Below are positions 8,333 through 15,925 of a DNA stretch of 41,262 bases, piece by piece. Origin of the DNA: an uncultured Chlorobiaceae bacterium (GTDB lineage: Bacteria > Bacteroidota > Chlorobiia > Chlorobiales > Chlorobiaceae); contig CAIMHT010000044.1 in the NCBI GenBank assembly GCA_903840935.1, positions 1-41,262 on the forward strand, given 5' to 3'. The notes beneath the pieces are model-generated. The model saw nothing but the letters and a program-made list of their open reading frames with translations. It searched no databases and had not been told where the DNA came from. Position 1 is the stretch's first letter. The number at the start of each line of letters is the position of its first letter. The translations under genes were made by a program, and so were the position numbers.

Positions 8333-9238
8333 ATGCGACAGGCACCATTTTTTTTAACGGTCAAATTCATGCTTTGCCTCCTTTCCCTTGCTTTTGCAGG
8401 TTGCCAGCAGAGCGATCGGTCGGACGGCTATGGCAATTTTGAGGCAACCGAGATTATTGTTTCATCCGAAGCAAACGGGAAGCTTGAGCTGCTGAATGTC
8501 GAGGAGGGGAGTCGGATGGCAGCAGGGAGTGTGGCCGCCGTTATTGATACCACCCAACTGCATTTCACGCGCAACCAGCTTCAGGCAGAGCGTCGTTCGC
8601 TTGCCGCCAAACGACCAGTCCTTGCCGCCAGAATCGGTGTGCTGCTTGAGGAACGGCGGAATATGAAGCGCGATGATGAGCGCTACCGGCGGCTTCTGAG
8701 TGAGGGGGCTGTTCCCTCAAAACAGCTTGAGACCATCCAGAACGGGATTGCTGTGATCGACCGGCAGATTCGCTCCCTTGAAACGGAGAACCCTGGCATT
8801 GCCGGAGAGATCAGCGCCAAGGAGGCCCGCATCGCCCAGCTCGACGATCAGATCTGCAAGAGCGTTGTGCGCAATCCGGTTGATGGTGTGGTGCTTACCC
8901 GGTATATCGAGCAGGGTGAGCTCACCTCATACGGCAAAGCGCTCTACAGGATTGCCGACCTCCAGACCATGTTTTTGAGAGTTTACCTGAGTGGCGCGCA
9001 GGTGCCGCAGGTGAGGATTGGCGAAGAGGTCGAGGTGCTGATTGATGGCAGCAGGAGCCTCAAGGGGCGCATCACCTGGATCTCCGAAAAAGCCGAGTTC
9101 ACACCGAAAATAATCCAGACAAGGGAAGATCGGGTGAGCATGGTCTATGCGGTCAAGGTGCAGGTTAACAACCCCGATGGCCGCCTTAAAATCGGGATGC
9201 CCGGCGAGATGAGGTTGCCCAAAAAGCGTGGCTCATGA
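8333..9238 (+). CDS. HlyD/YbhG-type membrane fusion lipoprotein
   Basis: This 301-residue periplasmic adaptor belongs to a tripartite-style ABC exporter. The N-terminus is a lipoprotein signal: basic start, hydrophobic core, and lipobox LAFAGC with Cys24. The half-lipoyl motif follows (ANGKLELLNVEEGSRMAAGS), then a coiled-coil hairpin rich in Arg/Glu (about 75-160), the second lipoyl half (VRNPVDGVVLTRYIEQGE), and a beta-barrel domain (RVYLSGAQVPQVRIGEEVEV). Its stop overlaps the first ABC ATPase by ATGA. With two ATPases and two ABC-2 permeases downstream this is the YbhGFSR arrangement (drug or lipophile export). The substrate is not deducible. Confidence 0.9.
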   Translation: MRQAPFFLTVKFMLCLLSLAFAGCQQSDRSDGYGNFEATEIIVSSEANGKLELLNVEEGSRMAAGSVAAVIDTTQLHFTRNQLQAERRSLAAKRPVLAARIGVLLEERRNMKRDDERYRRLLSEGAVPSKQLETIQNGIAVIDRQIRSLETENPGIAGEISAKEARIAQLDDQICKSVVRNPVDGVVLTRYIEQGELTSYGKALYRIADLQTMFLRVYLSGAQVPQVRIGEEVEVLIDGSRSLKGRITWISEKAEFTPKIIQTREDRVSMVYAVKVQVNNPDGRLKIGMPGEMRLPKKRGS

Positions 9239-10164
9239 AGGAGGCGCTGCTGGTTGCCAGTGTCGGCAAGCGCTTTGGCCGCGTTCAGGTGCTTCGGGAG
9301 ATCAATTTTGCGGTCAGTGAGGGTGAGCTTTTTGGCCTTATTGGTGCGGACGGGGCAGGCAAGACAACGCTGATCCGGATTCTGGTCACCCTGCTTCTGG
9401 CCGATGAGGGGCGCGCAGAGCTGCTCGGGCTTGATGTGGTGCACTCCTACCGGGAACTTCGCCAGCGCATAGGCTACATGCCGGGCAAATTTTCACTCTA
9501 TCCTGACCTGAGCGTCGAAGAGAATCTCCGCTTTTTTGCCTCGGTTTTTGGCACGACGGTCGAAAAAAACTACGAGATGATCCGCGATATTTACAGTCAG
9601 CTTGAGCCCTTCAAAACGAGACGGGCAGGCAAGCTCTCGGGCGGGATGAAGCAGAAGCTCGCGCTCTCCTGCGCTCTGGTGCATCGGCCTGAAGTGCTCT
9701 TTCTCGATGAACCCACCACCGGCGTCGATGCCGTCTCACGCCAGGAGTTCTGGCTTATGCTCCGTCGTCTTCGGGAGCAGGGGATGACCATTCTCGTCTC
9801 AACACCCTACATGGACGAGGCGGTACTCTGCGACCGGATTGCCTTTATGCAGGAGGGGAGAATCCTTGCGCTCGATACCCCGGCGGGCATCACCACCCTT
9901 TTCCCGGAACCGCTTTTTGCCATCCGTGCAAGCGAAACAGGACGGCTGCTCTCGGTCTTGCGTTCCTCTTCCCATGCCGCTTCCGTCTACGCCTTCGGCA
10001 GCGCCCTGCACTACACCGACAACCGTCCCTCCGTCAGCGCTGATGAACTTCTTGCCTCTCTCCATGCACAAGGGTTTTCGGAGCTTTCGGTTTCGGTGAT
10101 TCAGCCCGGCATTGAAGATACCTTTATCGCCCTTATGGAAGAGAAACCAGGGAGTGCCTCATGA
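9235..10164 (+). CDS. ABC exporter ATP-binding protein (YbhF N-half-like)
   Basis: This 309-residue ATPase of the ABC-2/DrrA type carries Walker A GADGAGKTT (about 37-45), the Q-loop region IGYMPGKFSLYPDL, the signature LSGGMKQK, Walker B VLFLDEPTTGVD and the switch STPYMDEA, with the usual His replaced by Pro-Tyr (S-T-P-Y). That replacement is common in the N-terminal half of YbhF-like tandem ATPases. A C-terminal extension of about 90 residues resembles the DrrA regulatory tail. It is coupled to the upstream HlyD gene and followed 57 bases later by a second ATPase, so E. coli's fused YbhF is here two separate proteins. Confidence 0.92.
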   Translation: MKEALLVASVGKRFGRVQVLREINFAVSEGELFGLIGADGAGKTTLIRILVTLLLADEGRAELLGLDVVHSYRELRQRIGYMPGKFSLYPDLSVEENLRFFASVFGTTVEKNYEMIRDIYSQLEPFKTRRAGKLSGGMKQKLALSCALVHRPEVLFLDEPTTGVDAVSRQEFWLMLRRLREQGMTILVSTPYMDEAVLCDRIAFMQEGRILALDTPAGITTLFPEPLFAIRASETGRLLSVLRSSSHAASVYAFGSALHYTDNRPSVSADELLASLHAQGFSELSVSVIQPGIEDTFIALMEEKPGSAS

Positions 10165-10221
10165 GTGAGCTCCTTATTTTCTTGAGCCTTGACTTTACTC
10201 TTGATCGGAAGTGGGTGCCCC

Positions 10222-10965
10222 ATGAGTGAACTGGTGATTCATACCGACAAACTGACCAAGCGGTTTGGCAATTTCGTGGCGGTTGATGCTCTTTCACTTA
10301 CCATTTACGGCGGAGAGATTTTCGGCTTTCTCGGAGCGAACGGGGCTGGCAAAACTACCGCCATCAGGATGCTGACCGGCCTTCTCGCCCCTACTTCCGG
10401 CACGGCCACGGTTGCCGGGTTCGACCTCTACACCGGCTCGGAGGGAATAAAGCGGAACATCGGCTACATGAGCCAGCGCTTCTCCCTCTACGATGACCTG
10501 ACGGTGCGCGAGAACATCCGCTTCTTTGCCGGTATCTACGGTCTCACCACTCAGGCCATAAAAGAAAAGAGCCGCCAGCTCCTTGAAACGCTCAAGCTGG
10601 TGGCGGTGGCCGATGTACGCCTTGCGTCGCTTCCCCTCGGCTGGAAACAGAAGCTCGCCTTTTCAGTCGCCATACTGCATGAACCAAAGATTGTCTTTCT
10701 TGACGAACCAACCGGCGGTGTCGATCCGGTAACAAGACGCCGCTTCTGGGACATGATCTACGAAGCCTCCGGGCGCGGACTCACCATCTTTGTCACCACC
10801 CACTACATGGACGAGGCCGAATATTGCGACCGCCTCTGCATTATGGTTGATGGCCGCGTGGCCGCCCTCGACCGGCCAGAAGCGATGAAGCGGCATTACA
10901 GGGCGGAAAGCATGAACGAAGTCTTCATCCAGCTTGCCCGCCCCGGAAGAACGGAATACACGTAG
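10222..10965 (+). CDS. ABC exporter ATP-binding protein (YbhF C-half-like)
   Basis: This 247-residue ABC ATPase shows Walker A GANGAGKTT, the Q-loop region IGYMSQRFSLYDDL, Walker B IVFLDEPTGGVD and the H-loop TTHYMDEA. The ABC signature is degenerate: LPLGWKQKLA replaces LSGGxKQR, as in many second ATPases of such pairs, so one of the two composite nucleotide sites is probably non-canonical. The start is the ATG at 10222; a TTG at 10189 would add an unrelated 11 residues. Normally the permeases would follow at once, but here they lie about 1.35 kb away beyond an accessory block, so cotranscription may be compromised. Confidence 0.92.
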   Translation: MSELVIHTDKLTKRFGNFVAVDALSLTIYGGEIFGFLGANGAGKTTAIRMLTGLLAPTSGTATVAGFDLYTGSEGIKRNIGYMSQRFSLYDDLTVRENIRFFAGIYGLTTQAIKEKSRQLLETLKLVAVADVRLASLPLGWKQKLAFSVAILHEPKIVFLDEPTGGVDPVTRRRFWDMIYEASGRGLTIFVTTHYMDEAEYCDRLCIMVDGRVAALDRPEAMKRHYRAESMNEVFIQLARPGRTEYT

Positions 10966-11099
10966 GTGCAACCCTCGTGATTGCCCTCTGAAGATGCAGC
11001 AGTGGTTGCTGGGGATAGATGGAGAGTTGCTACGCCATTGAACTTTGAGAAAACAGGCTGGCACATGGGGATACTAAAGAAGGTTAAAAATTTCGATTT

Positions 11100-11131
11100 G
11101 GGTTACGTTCGCTAAACTTTTTATATTTTTA
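11100..11131 (+). promoter_or_regulatory. Leader/promoter motif shared with the vapBC module (copy 1)
   Basis: This 32-base AT-rich segment begins GGGTTACGTTCGCTAAACT and ends in a TTTTATATTTTTA tract. It aligns without gaps, 27 of 32 identical, to 14724-14755 in front of the second TA module of the same operon. It lies 50 bases before the BrnT start codon. A promoter or operator role is inferred from position and conservation. Confidence 0.4.
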
Positions 11132-11181
11132 GTTGATGGGCGCTGTAAATTGATTAAAAGTAAATCGAAAAATAGCTGAAC

Positions 11182-11460
11182 ATGCTCTTATTTGAGTGGG
11201 ATAAGCAAAAAGCGCTCAGTAATGAACAAAAACATGGAATTTCTTTTGATGAGGCAAGTACAGTCTTTGGAGATCCTTTGTCACTGACGCTTCATGATCC
11301 CCTGCATTCTGAAAATGAGGAACGATTTGTTGTTATTGGAACCTCTCATAAAAACCGTGTGTTGATTGTGGTGCATACGGAACGGGGTGATGATATTCGA
11401 ATAATCAGCGCCAGAAAGGCGACAAAAAATGAGAGGTTACAGTATGAAAGTAATGCCTGA
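11182..11460 (+). CDS. brnT: BrnT-family (DUF497) toxin
   Basis: This 92-residue BrnT-like ribonuclease toxin opens FEWDKQKALSNEQKHGISFDEA, the hallmark WDxxKxxxNxxKHGVxFxEA motif. It then has VFGDPLSLTLHD, ERFVVIGTSHKNRVLIVVHT and the closing IRIISARKATKNER (the conserved RIISAR-A-xxxE motif). BrnT cleaves RNA and is neutralised by a small partner encoded downstream, here overlapping by 17 bases. The pair sits within the exporter operon between the ATPase and permease genes, with its own upstream leader, and looks inserted. Confidence 0.93.
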   Translation: MLLFEWDKQKALSNEQKHGISFDEASTVFGDPLSLTLHDPLHSENEERFVVIGTSHKNRVLIVVHTERGDDIRIISARKATKNERLQYESNA

Positions 11461-11665
11461 TGATTCTGATATGCTGGAGGAATATGATTTCAGCAAAGGC
11501 GTAATGGGTAAGTATACAGCAAAATATTCTGAGGGAACAAATGTCGTTGTTATTGATCCTGATGTGGCCAAATATTTTCCTGATCACGACTCTGTCAACG
11601 AGGCATTGCGGTCACTCCTTCCGATAGTGAAGCGGCATGAACAGAAGAGCGGTCGATTATCTTGA
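11444..11665 (+). CDS. Antitoxin partner of BrnT
   Basis: This 73-residue acidic protein contains YDFSKGVMGKYTAKYSEGTN and VVIDPDVAKYFPDHDSVNEALRSLL. This signature occurs in many small antitoxins paired with DUF497 toxins: a GKY..YxEGTN beta region followed by a ribbon-helix-helix-like DPDVAxxFPDxxSVNxALR stretch. The ATG at 11444 has GAGAGG about 9 bases upstream; an in-frame ATG at 11429, after AGAAAGG, would add five residues. Coupling to BrnT and the presence of a DNA-binding-like segment suggest autoregulation. It is not a canonical BrnA, so the name is left open. Confidence 0.82.
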   Translation: MKVMPDDSDMLEEYDFSKGVMGKYTAKYSEGTNVVVIDPDVAKYFPDHDSVNEALRSLLPIVKRHEQKSGRLS

Positions 11666-11717
11666 CGTGACTTCATCTCTGCCTTGTATTTTTTCTGTAC
11701 AACCAGACTACGACATG

Positions 11718-12004
11718 ATGCTTAAAAAACGTTACATCAACCCCTCACCGACTTCGGAAGCAAAATATTTGACATAGCAGAGATAGCAAAATACTCACCT
11801 GCGGAAGTTGCGGCCTACGAAGATAGCCTCAAGATATATCGAGACTTGAAAGATGTCATTAATACGGCATTTGATGAGGGTAAGGCGGAGGGTATTGAAG
11901 AGGGCAAGCTTGAGGTTGCCCGGCGGTTGGTAGAGAGTGGGATGAGTGTCGAACAAGCAGCAAGTATTGCTGGTGTGCCGGTTGTATTGTTGCAATCATC
12001 CTGA
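11718..12004 (+). pseudogene. Rpn/PD-(D/E)XK nuclease-transposase family remnant
   Basis: The segment begins with the N-terminus typical of Rpn proteins (KKRYINP then, after a one-base shift, TDFG). It joins directly onto their C-terminal part (KIFDIAEIAKYSPAEVAAYE, then YRDLKDVINTAFDEGKAEG and a closing helical GMSVEQAASIAGV). The expected run of five C in the N-P-L-T codons has only four (11741-11744), giving a frameshift. About 200 residues of catalytic core are absent between TDFG and KIF. This is therefore a dead, internally deleted copy of a recombination-promoting nuclease gene, left between the TA pair and the permeases. Confidence 0.75.
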
Positions 12005-12020
12005 GCCTTGAGTTACATAT

Positions 12021-12299
12021 TTGGTGGATTTTTCAATACTAAAAAAGGGAGACACTGTGGGACGATTTTTAGCTATCGGCCTTGTTACCCAAATTAGTGT
12101 AGATAAATTGGGTCTTGCTCGCACTCAACTTACGCCTGAACAATTGCAGGAACGGATGAAAGCGAAGTTGCATTATGATCCTGAACTTTATCTCTTGCGT
12201 GAGCAATTTTATGCCCATTTTGATTTTATCCCATCACCGGTTGATCCTTATCATTTGTTTCTTTTACTGAAAGATGTTCGTCGGATTATCGAAGTGTAG
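12021..12299 (+). CDS. Small hypothetical protein
   Basis: This 92-residue open frame starts at TTG 12021 (GTG 12024 is an alternative) directly after a stop at 12009-12011. No ribosome-binding site is apparent. The composition looks protein-like: a hydrophobic start (RFLAIGLVTQISVDKLGL), a charged helix (TPEQLQERMKAKLHYDPELY) and a Phe/Pro-rich end (YAHFDFIPSPVDPYHLFLLL). I do not recognise the family. It lies 11 bases before the first permease gene and may be a remnant delivered with the neighbouring TA and Rpn sequences. Confidence 0.4.
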   Translation: MVDFSILKKGDTVGRFLAIGLVTQISVDKLGLARTQLTPEQLQERMKAKLHYDPELYLLREQFYAHFDFIPSPVDPYHLFLLLKDVRRIIEV

Positions 12300-12310
12300 C
12301 CAATAAAGGA

Positions 12311-13411
12311 ATGCACAGTTTCAGGGGCTTTGTGCTCAAGGAGTTTTTCCACATTTTTCGTGACCGCAGAACGGCGGCAATTCTTTTCGGGATGCCGCTT
12401 ATCCAGTTGCTTCTCTTTGGTTTTGCCATTCGCAACGAAATTCAGGAAGTCACTCTCGGGATTTTTGACCAGTCGCACGATACGGTTACCCGTGAAATTA
12501 CCGACAAGCTCGCCTCCTCGGGCTACTTTATTTTGACGAAAGAACTGCATTCAACAAAAGAGATTGAGCAAGCCTTCTCTGAGGGGAGCATTACCGAGGC
12601 AATTGTGTTTGAGACGGGCTTTGCTTCGCGCATGATGCGGGAGGGGAGGGCGACCGTCTCGGTGATTACTGATGGGTCAAACCCCAATGTCTCGAAAATC
12701 ATCACCGGTTACACCGCTTCGGTGCTTCAGGAGTACCGGAACGCAGCATTCGAGGCGGCACAGGTCGGCGTAGAGGCGGTGCCGCTCATGATGTTCAACC
12801 CTGAGCTGAAAAGTGTCTACCTCTTTGTGCCGGGGTTGATGGCCCTCATTCTCATGCTCGTCTCGGCGTTGATGACCTCCATCAGCATTACCCGGGAGAA
12901 GGAGAGCGGTACCATGGAGGTGCTGCTGGTCTCGTCGCTCAAGCCGTTGGAGATCATTGTCGGCAAGGTGGTGCCCTACTTTCTGCTCTCCTTTATCAAT
13001 GTGGTGACGGTGGTGGCGCTTGCCTCCTTTGTTTTTGGCGTGCCTTGCCGGGGGAGTGTTACCTTGCTCATGCTCGAATCGCTCCTCTTTATTGTGACGG
13101 CCCTCTCGCTCGGCATCTTCATTTCCACCATCACCGACTCGCAGCAGGTTGCCATGATGATCTCTCTCGCCGGACTGCTTTTGCCGACCATTCTTCTATC
13201 TGGTTTCATTTTTCCCGTGGCGAGTATGCCGCTGCCGTTGCGCCTCATAAGCAACCTTATTCCGGCAAAGTGGTACTTGATTATTGTGAGGGGGATTATG
13301 CTTAAGGGAACAAGCTTCGGCTATATCTGGAAAGAGACACTTGTGCTTGCCGTGATGGCGACGGTGCTGATGGGGGCAAGTGTCAAAAAGTTCAAGACAA
13401 GGCTTCAATAG
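12311..13411 (+). CDS. ABC-2 type permease (YbhS-like)
   Basis: This 366-residue inner-membrane exporter subunit has an N-terminal amphipathic start KEFFHIFRDRRTAAILFGMP, typical of YbhS/YhhJ permeases, and a first membrane helix (PLIQLLLFGFAI). A large periplasmic domain (about 45-170) precedes five membrane segments in the C-terminal half, including LMALILMLVSALMTSISITREKE with the conserved REKExGT(ME) turn. AAAGGA lies just upstream of the ATG. It should partner the two ATPases at 9.2-11.0 kb and the permease that follows. Separation from the ATPases by about 1.35 kb of accessory DNA is unusual. Confidence 0.92.
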   Translation: MHSFRGFVLKEFFHIFRDRRTAAILFGMPLIQLLLFGFAIRNEIQEVTLGIFDQSHDTVTREITDKLASSGYFILTKELHSTKEIEQAFSEGSITEAIVFETGFASRMMREGRATVSVITDGSNPNVSKIITGYTASVLQEYRNAAFEAAQVGVEAVPLMMFNPELKSVYLFVPGLMALILMLVSALMTSISITREKESGTMEVLLVSSLKPLEIIVGKVVPYFLLSFINVVTVVALASFVFGVPCRGSVTLLMLESLLFIVTALSLGIFISTITDSQQVAMMISLAGLLLPTILLSGFIFPVASMPLPLRLISNLIPAKWYLIIVRGIMLKGTSFGYIWKETLVLAVMATVLMGASVKKFKTRLQ

Positions 13412-13491
13412 TAGGCCTCTCAACTCACCGGCACTCCGTCGGCTTATGACGAGGCGTTGAGGCTCACGGATAATCAAGATGGAATAAGGCG

Positions 13492-14613
13492 ATGCGTACA
13501 ATATGGTTTCTGGTGCAAAAAGAGTTCATCCAGATCTTCCGCAACCGGGGGATGCTGCCAATCATCATTGTTATGCCCTTTATCCAACTGGTGATTCTCT
13601 CCAACGCGGCAACCTTCGATATCAAGCGAGTGCCGATGCACCTGCAGGACCGAGATCGTACAGCTCTCTCGGAGCGACTGACGGAGCGCTTCACCGCCGC
13701 CGGATATTTCCGCTTGAGGGGCACCTCTTTTTCTGACAACGAGAGTATCGGGGAGTTGCTCAGCCGGAACGCCGACCTTGTGCTTGTCATTCCGCACAAC
13801 TTTGAGCGCGATCTCACTACAACCGGTCAAGCTAAAGTGCAATTGATGATCAACGCTGAAGATGGCTTTTCGGTCGGTGTGATACAGGCCTACGCCAGTG
13901 AGATTATCGGCAGCTTCAACCGCGAAGAGCTGCTAAAATCATCAGGAACGGTAACGCTTCAGGCAACTCCGGAGATTGCCCTTGTCTCCGCAGGCTGGTA
14001 CAATCCCGAACTTGAGTACACCCACTATATGGTGCCGGGGATACTTGTCATTCTTGTCACCCTCATCGGTCTTTTTCTCTCGGGCATGAACGTGGTGCGG
14101 GAGCGGGAGATTGGTACCATCGACCAGATCAACGTCACGCCCATCAAGCGCTACCAGTTCATCACCGGCAAGTTGCTCCCTTTCTGGATTATCGGCCTCG
14201 CTGAAATGAGCATCGGCCTGCTGATAGCCCGACTCATCTTTCACGTCCCCATGCTTGGCAGTTACTGGCTCATCTATCTCGTATCAGCCATCTACATGCT
14301 CGTCGTGCTCGGTATGGGGCTTCTCATCTCCACCGTCACCGAAACCCAGCAGCAGGCCATGTTCGTTGCCTGGTTCTTCATGGTCATCTTCACCCTGATG
14401 AGCGGCCTCTTCACTGCCATCGAAAGTATGCCCCACTGGGCCCAGACCATGACCTTGATCAATCCCGTCCGACACTTCGTCGATATCATGCGTCGCGTCA
14501 TGCTCAAAGGGTCAGGCCTTGCAGATATCCGTGTGCAGGTACTCTGGCTTGTCGGCTATGCCGCCGTGATGGTAACGCTTGCGGTGAATCGGTACCGGAA
14601 GGTGGCTGCGTGA
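13492..14613 (+). CDS. ABC-2 type permease (YbhR-like)
   Basis: This 373-residue paralogue of the preceding permease is the second membrane subunit of the exporter. It has an N-terminal VQKEFIQIFRNRGMLPIIIV start, a large periplasmic loop, and C-terminal membrane segments including ILVILVTLIGLFLSGMNVVR followed by REREIGTIDQINVTPIKR, the conserved cytoplasmic turn. Its last 81 codons (14371-14613) recur at about 90% nucleotide identity at 15513-15755, after a VapBC module. The gene itself is full length and intact. Confidence 0.92.
   Translation: MRTIWFLVQKEFIQIFRNRGMLPIIIVMPFIQLVILSNAATFDIKRVPMHLQDRDRTALSERLTERFTAAGYFRLRGTSFSDNESIGELLSRNADLVLVIPHNFERDLTTTGQAKVQLMINAEDGFSVGVIQAYASEIIGSFNREELLKSSGTVTLQATPEIALVSAGWYNPELEYTHYMVPGILVILVTLIGLFLSGMNVVREREIGTIDQINVTPIKRYQFITGKLLPFWIIGLAEMSIGLLIARLIFHVPMLGSYWLIYLVSAIYMLVVLGMGLLISTVTETQQQAMFVAWFFMVIFTLMSGLFTAIESMPHWAQTMTLINPVRHFVDIMRRVMLKGSGLADIRVQVLWLVGYAAVMVTLAVNRYRKVAA
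14371..14613 (+). repeat. Direct repeat, copy 1 (3' end of permease gene)
   Basis: Hand alignment with 15513-15755 gives 25 differences over 243 bases without a gap. Most differences are at synonymous third positions, so the two copies diverged under protein-level constraint rather than arising by a recent tandem duplication. The repeats flank the VapBC pair at 14823-15439. Confidence 0.9.
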
Positions 14614-14723
14614 GTGGTAATCACTTTCATCGGTTTTTTTCTGAAAGGGAATTGGATTAAAGTCTTCTCTGCCTGTGCTTGCGTATCAGGTTGGTAACGC
14701 CGACTATCGAAAATTTTTTGTGT

Positions 14724-14755
14724 GGGTTAAGTTTGATAAACTCTTTATCTTTTTA
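14724..14755 (+). promoter_or_regulatory. Leader/promoter motif shared with the brnT module (copy 2)
   Basis: This 32-base segment begins GGGTTAAGTTTGATAAACT and ends CTTTATCTTTTTA. It matches 11100-11131 at 27 of 32 positions without gaps. It lies 67 bases before the antitoxin start. It probably carries the promoter and/or autoregulatory operator; no factor can be named. Confidence 0.4.
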
Positions 14756-14822
14756 CTCAAGCAGGATATTGGTGATATTTGATTTGTGCTATTCAATGTA
14801 ACGGTTTATTTGAGTTGAAATT

Positions 14823-15053
14823 ATGTATGCAGAACGATTGATGTTGGAGACTGATATGGCGGGTAAACTGAAGCGGGTTCCAAAATTACCCCCAAACAAA
14901 AAGCTTGAGGCTATTTTTCTGGTTATTTCAGATGATGCTGTTTCTACGGCGGCCTTTCGTCGGGTGCCACATCCTGATATTGCAGGAAAAGTTATCATTA
15001 AGGGCGATATCATGAGCAGCGCGCCCTCTTCCAGTTGGGATTTGCCTGAATGA
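14823..15053 (+). CDS. VapB-like antitoxin
   Basis: This 76-residue protein has a central RVPKLPPNKKLEAIFLVISD stretch and a C-terminal tail DIMSSAPSSSWDLPE. LPPNKKLEAIFLV-type segments occur in small antitoxins encoded before PIN toxins. It overlaps the PIN gene by ATGA. The acidic, proline-ended tail probably wraps the toxin active site, as in other VapB proteins. The ATG at 14823 is used; a second ATG (residue 7) is possible. Antitoxin function is inferred from the pairing. Confidence 0.75.
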   Translation: MYAERLMLETDMAGKLKRVPKLPPNKKLEAIFLVISDDAVSTAAFRRVPHPDIAGKVIIKGDIMSSAPSSSWDLPE

Positions 15054-15439
15054 TTGTTCTTGATACTCATATATGGCTTTGGTGGGTCAACAATGATACT
15101 GATCATCTTGATCAAAGTCGATTAGAGCAGATTACAAACTCAGATGTCATAGCTGTATCGGCAATAAGCTGTTTTGAAGTGGCTTGGCTGGAGCACCACG
15201 GTCGTATTGTTTTACCTGCAGGCAAGAGTGATTGGTTTGAAAAGGCCCTTGATGCTTCAGGAATAAAATTACTGCCAGTTACTCCTGAAATTGCATGTGT
15301 CGCAGTTGAATTACCTGAGCACCACAGTGACCCTCAGGATAGAATTATTATTGCAACAGCTCTCGTGCATAATGCGAGTCTTATGTCCTCTGATCGAAAA
15401 TTCAGCGGTTATGTAGAACTGGAGAACAGGCTGTTATAG
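15050..15439 (+). CDS. VapC-type PIN domain ribonuclease toxin
   Basis: This 129-residue PIN protein starts VLDTHIWLWW (first catalytic Asp, D5). It continues with VSAISCFEVAWLEHHGRI, containing the conserved Glu, and HHSDPQDRIIIATALVHNAS, containing the DPxDRxIxATA motif with the later acidic residues. It ends SSDRKFSGY. This is the PIN subgroup whose members usually cleave tRNA or rRNA. All catalytic acids are present, so it should be active. It is translationally coupled to the upstream antitoxin. The pair lies between two copies of a permease 3' end. Confidence 0.9.
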   Translation: MIVLDTHIWLWWVNNDTDHLDQSRLEQITNSDVIAVSAISCFEVAWLEHHGRIVLPAGKSDWFEKALDASGIKLLPVTPEIACVAVELPEHHSDPQDRIIIATALVHNASLMSSDRKFSGYVELENRLL

Positions 15440-15512
15440 CATAAACCTTCAAGAGACTCTGGAGTTTGTCCTTGTGTCGCTGTTTTTTTACTTCTTGCGG
15501 CCCGGTCATGAT

Positions 15513-15755
15513 TGGTTCTTCATGGTCATCTTCACACTGATGAGCGGTCTCTTCACCGCCATCGAAAGCATGCCCCACTGGGCCCAGACCATGACCTTGA
15601 TCAATCCCGTCGGCCACTTAGTCGATATCATGCGCCGCGTCATGCTCAAAGGATCAGGATTGATGGAGATCCGTGTGCAATTGCTCTGGCTCGTCGGCTA
15701 TGCCGCCGTGATGGTGACGCTGGCAGTGAACCGGTACCGGAAGGTGGCTGTGTGA
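15513..15755 (+). pseudogene. Truncated second copy of the permease 3' end
   Basis: The segment encodes the last 80 residues of a YbhR-like permease (WFFMVIFTLMSGLFTAIESM onward to a normal stop). It is about 90% identical in DNA to 14371-14613, with six amino-acid differences. The 5' part of the gene is absent. The preceding 70 bases (15440-15512) are unrelated to the permease. It cannot make a working permease by itself. It may be the original gene end displaced by the VapBC insertion, with the intact copy's end supplied by the incoming DNA, or the reverse. Confidence 0.85.
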
Positions 15756-15925
15756 GGAGATATACATCGCGATACAGTAACCGGCGGAAAATTCCAGTCA
15801 CTCGATAAATTGATGTTATGAAATATTTTGCTGGACTTTCTTCCATCAATATTGTTGTTATTATCGTATATCAGCTTTATCTTTACTGAAAATCTTTTCA
15901 TTTTCATTCTCCCTCATCTGCCGGT

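Noticed and set aside
14823..15755. VapBC segment considered as an insertion sequence or integron cassette
   Set aside because: No transposase, terminal inverted repeats or attC-like site; only the duplicated permease end flanks it.
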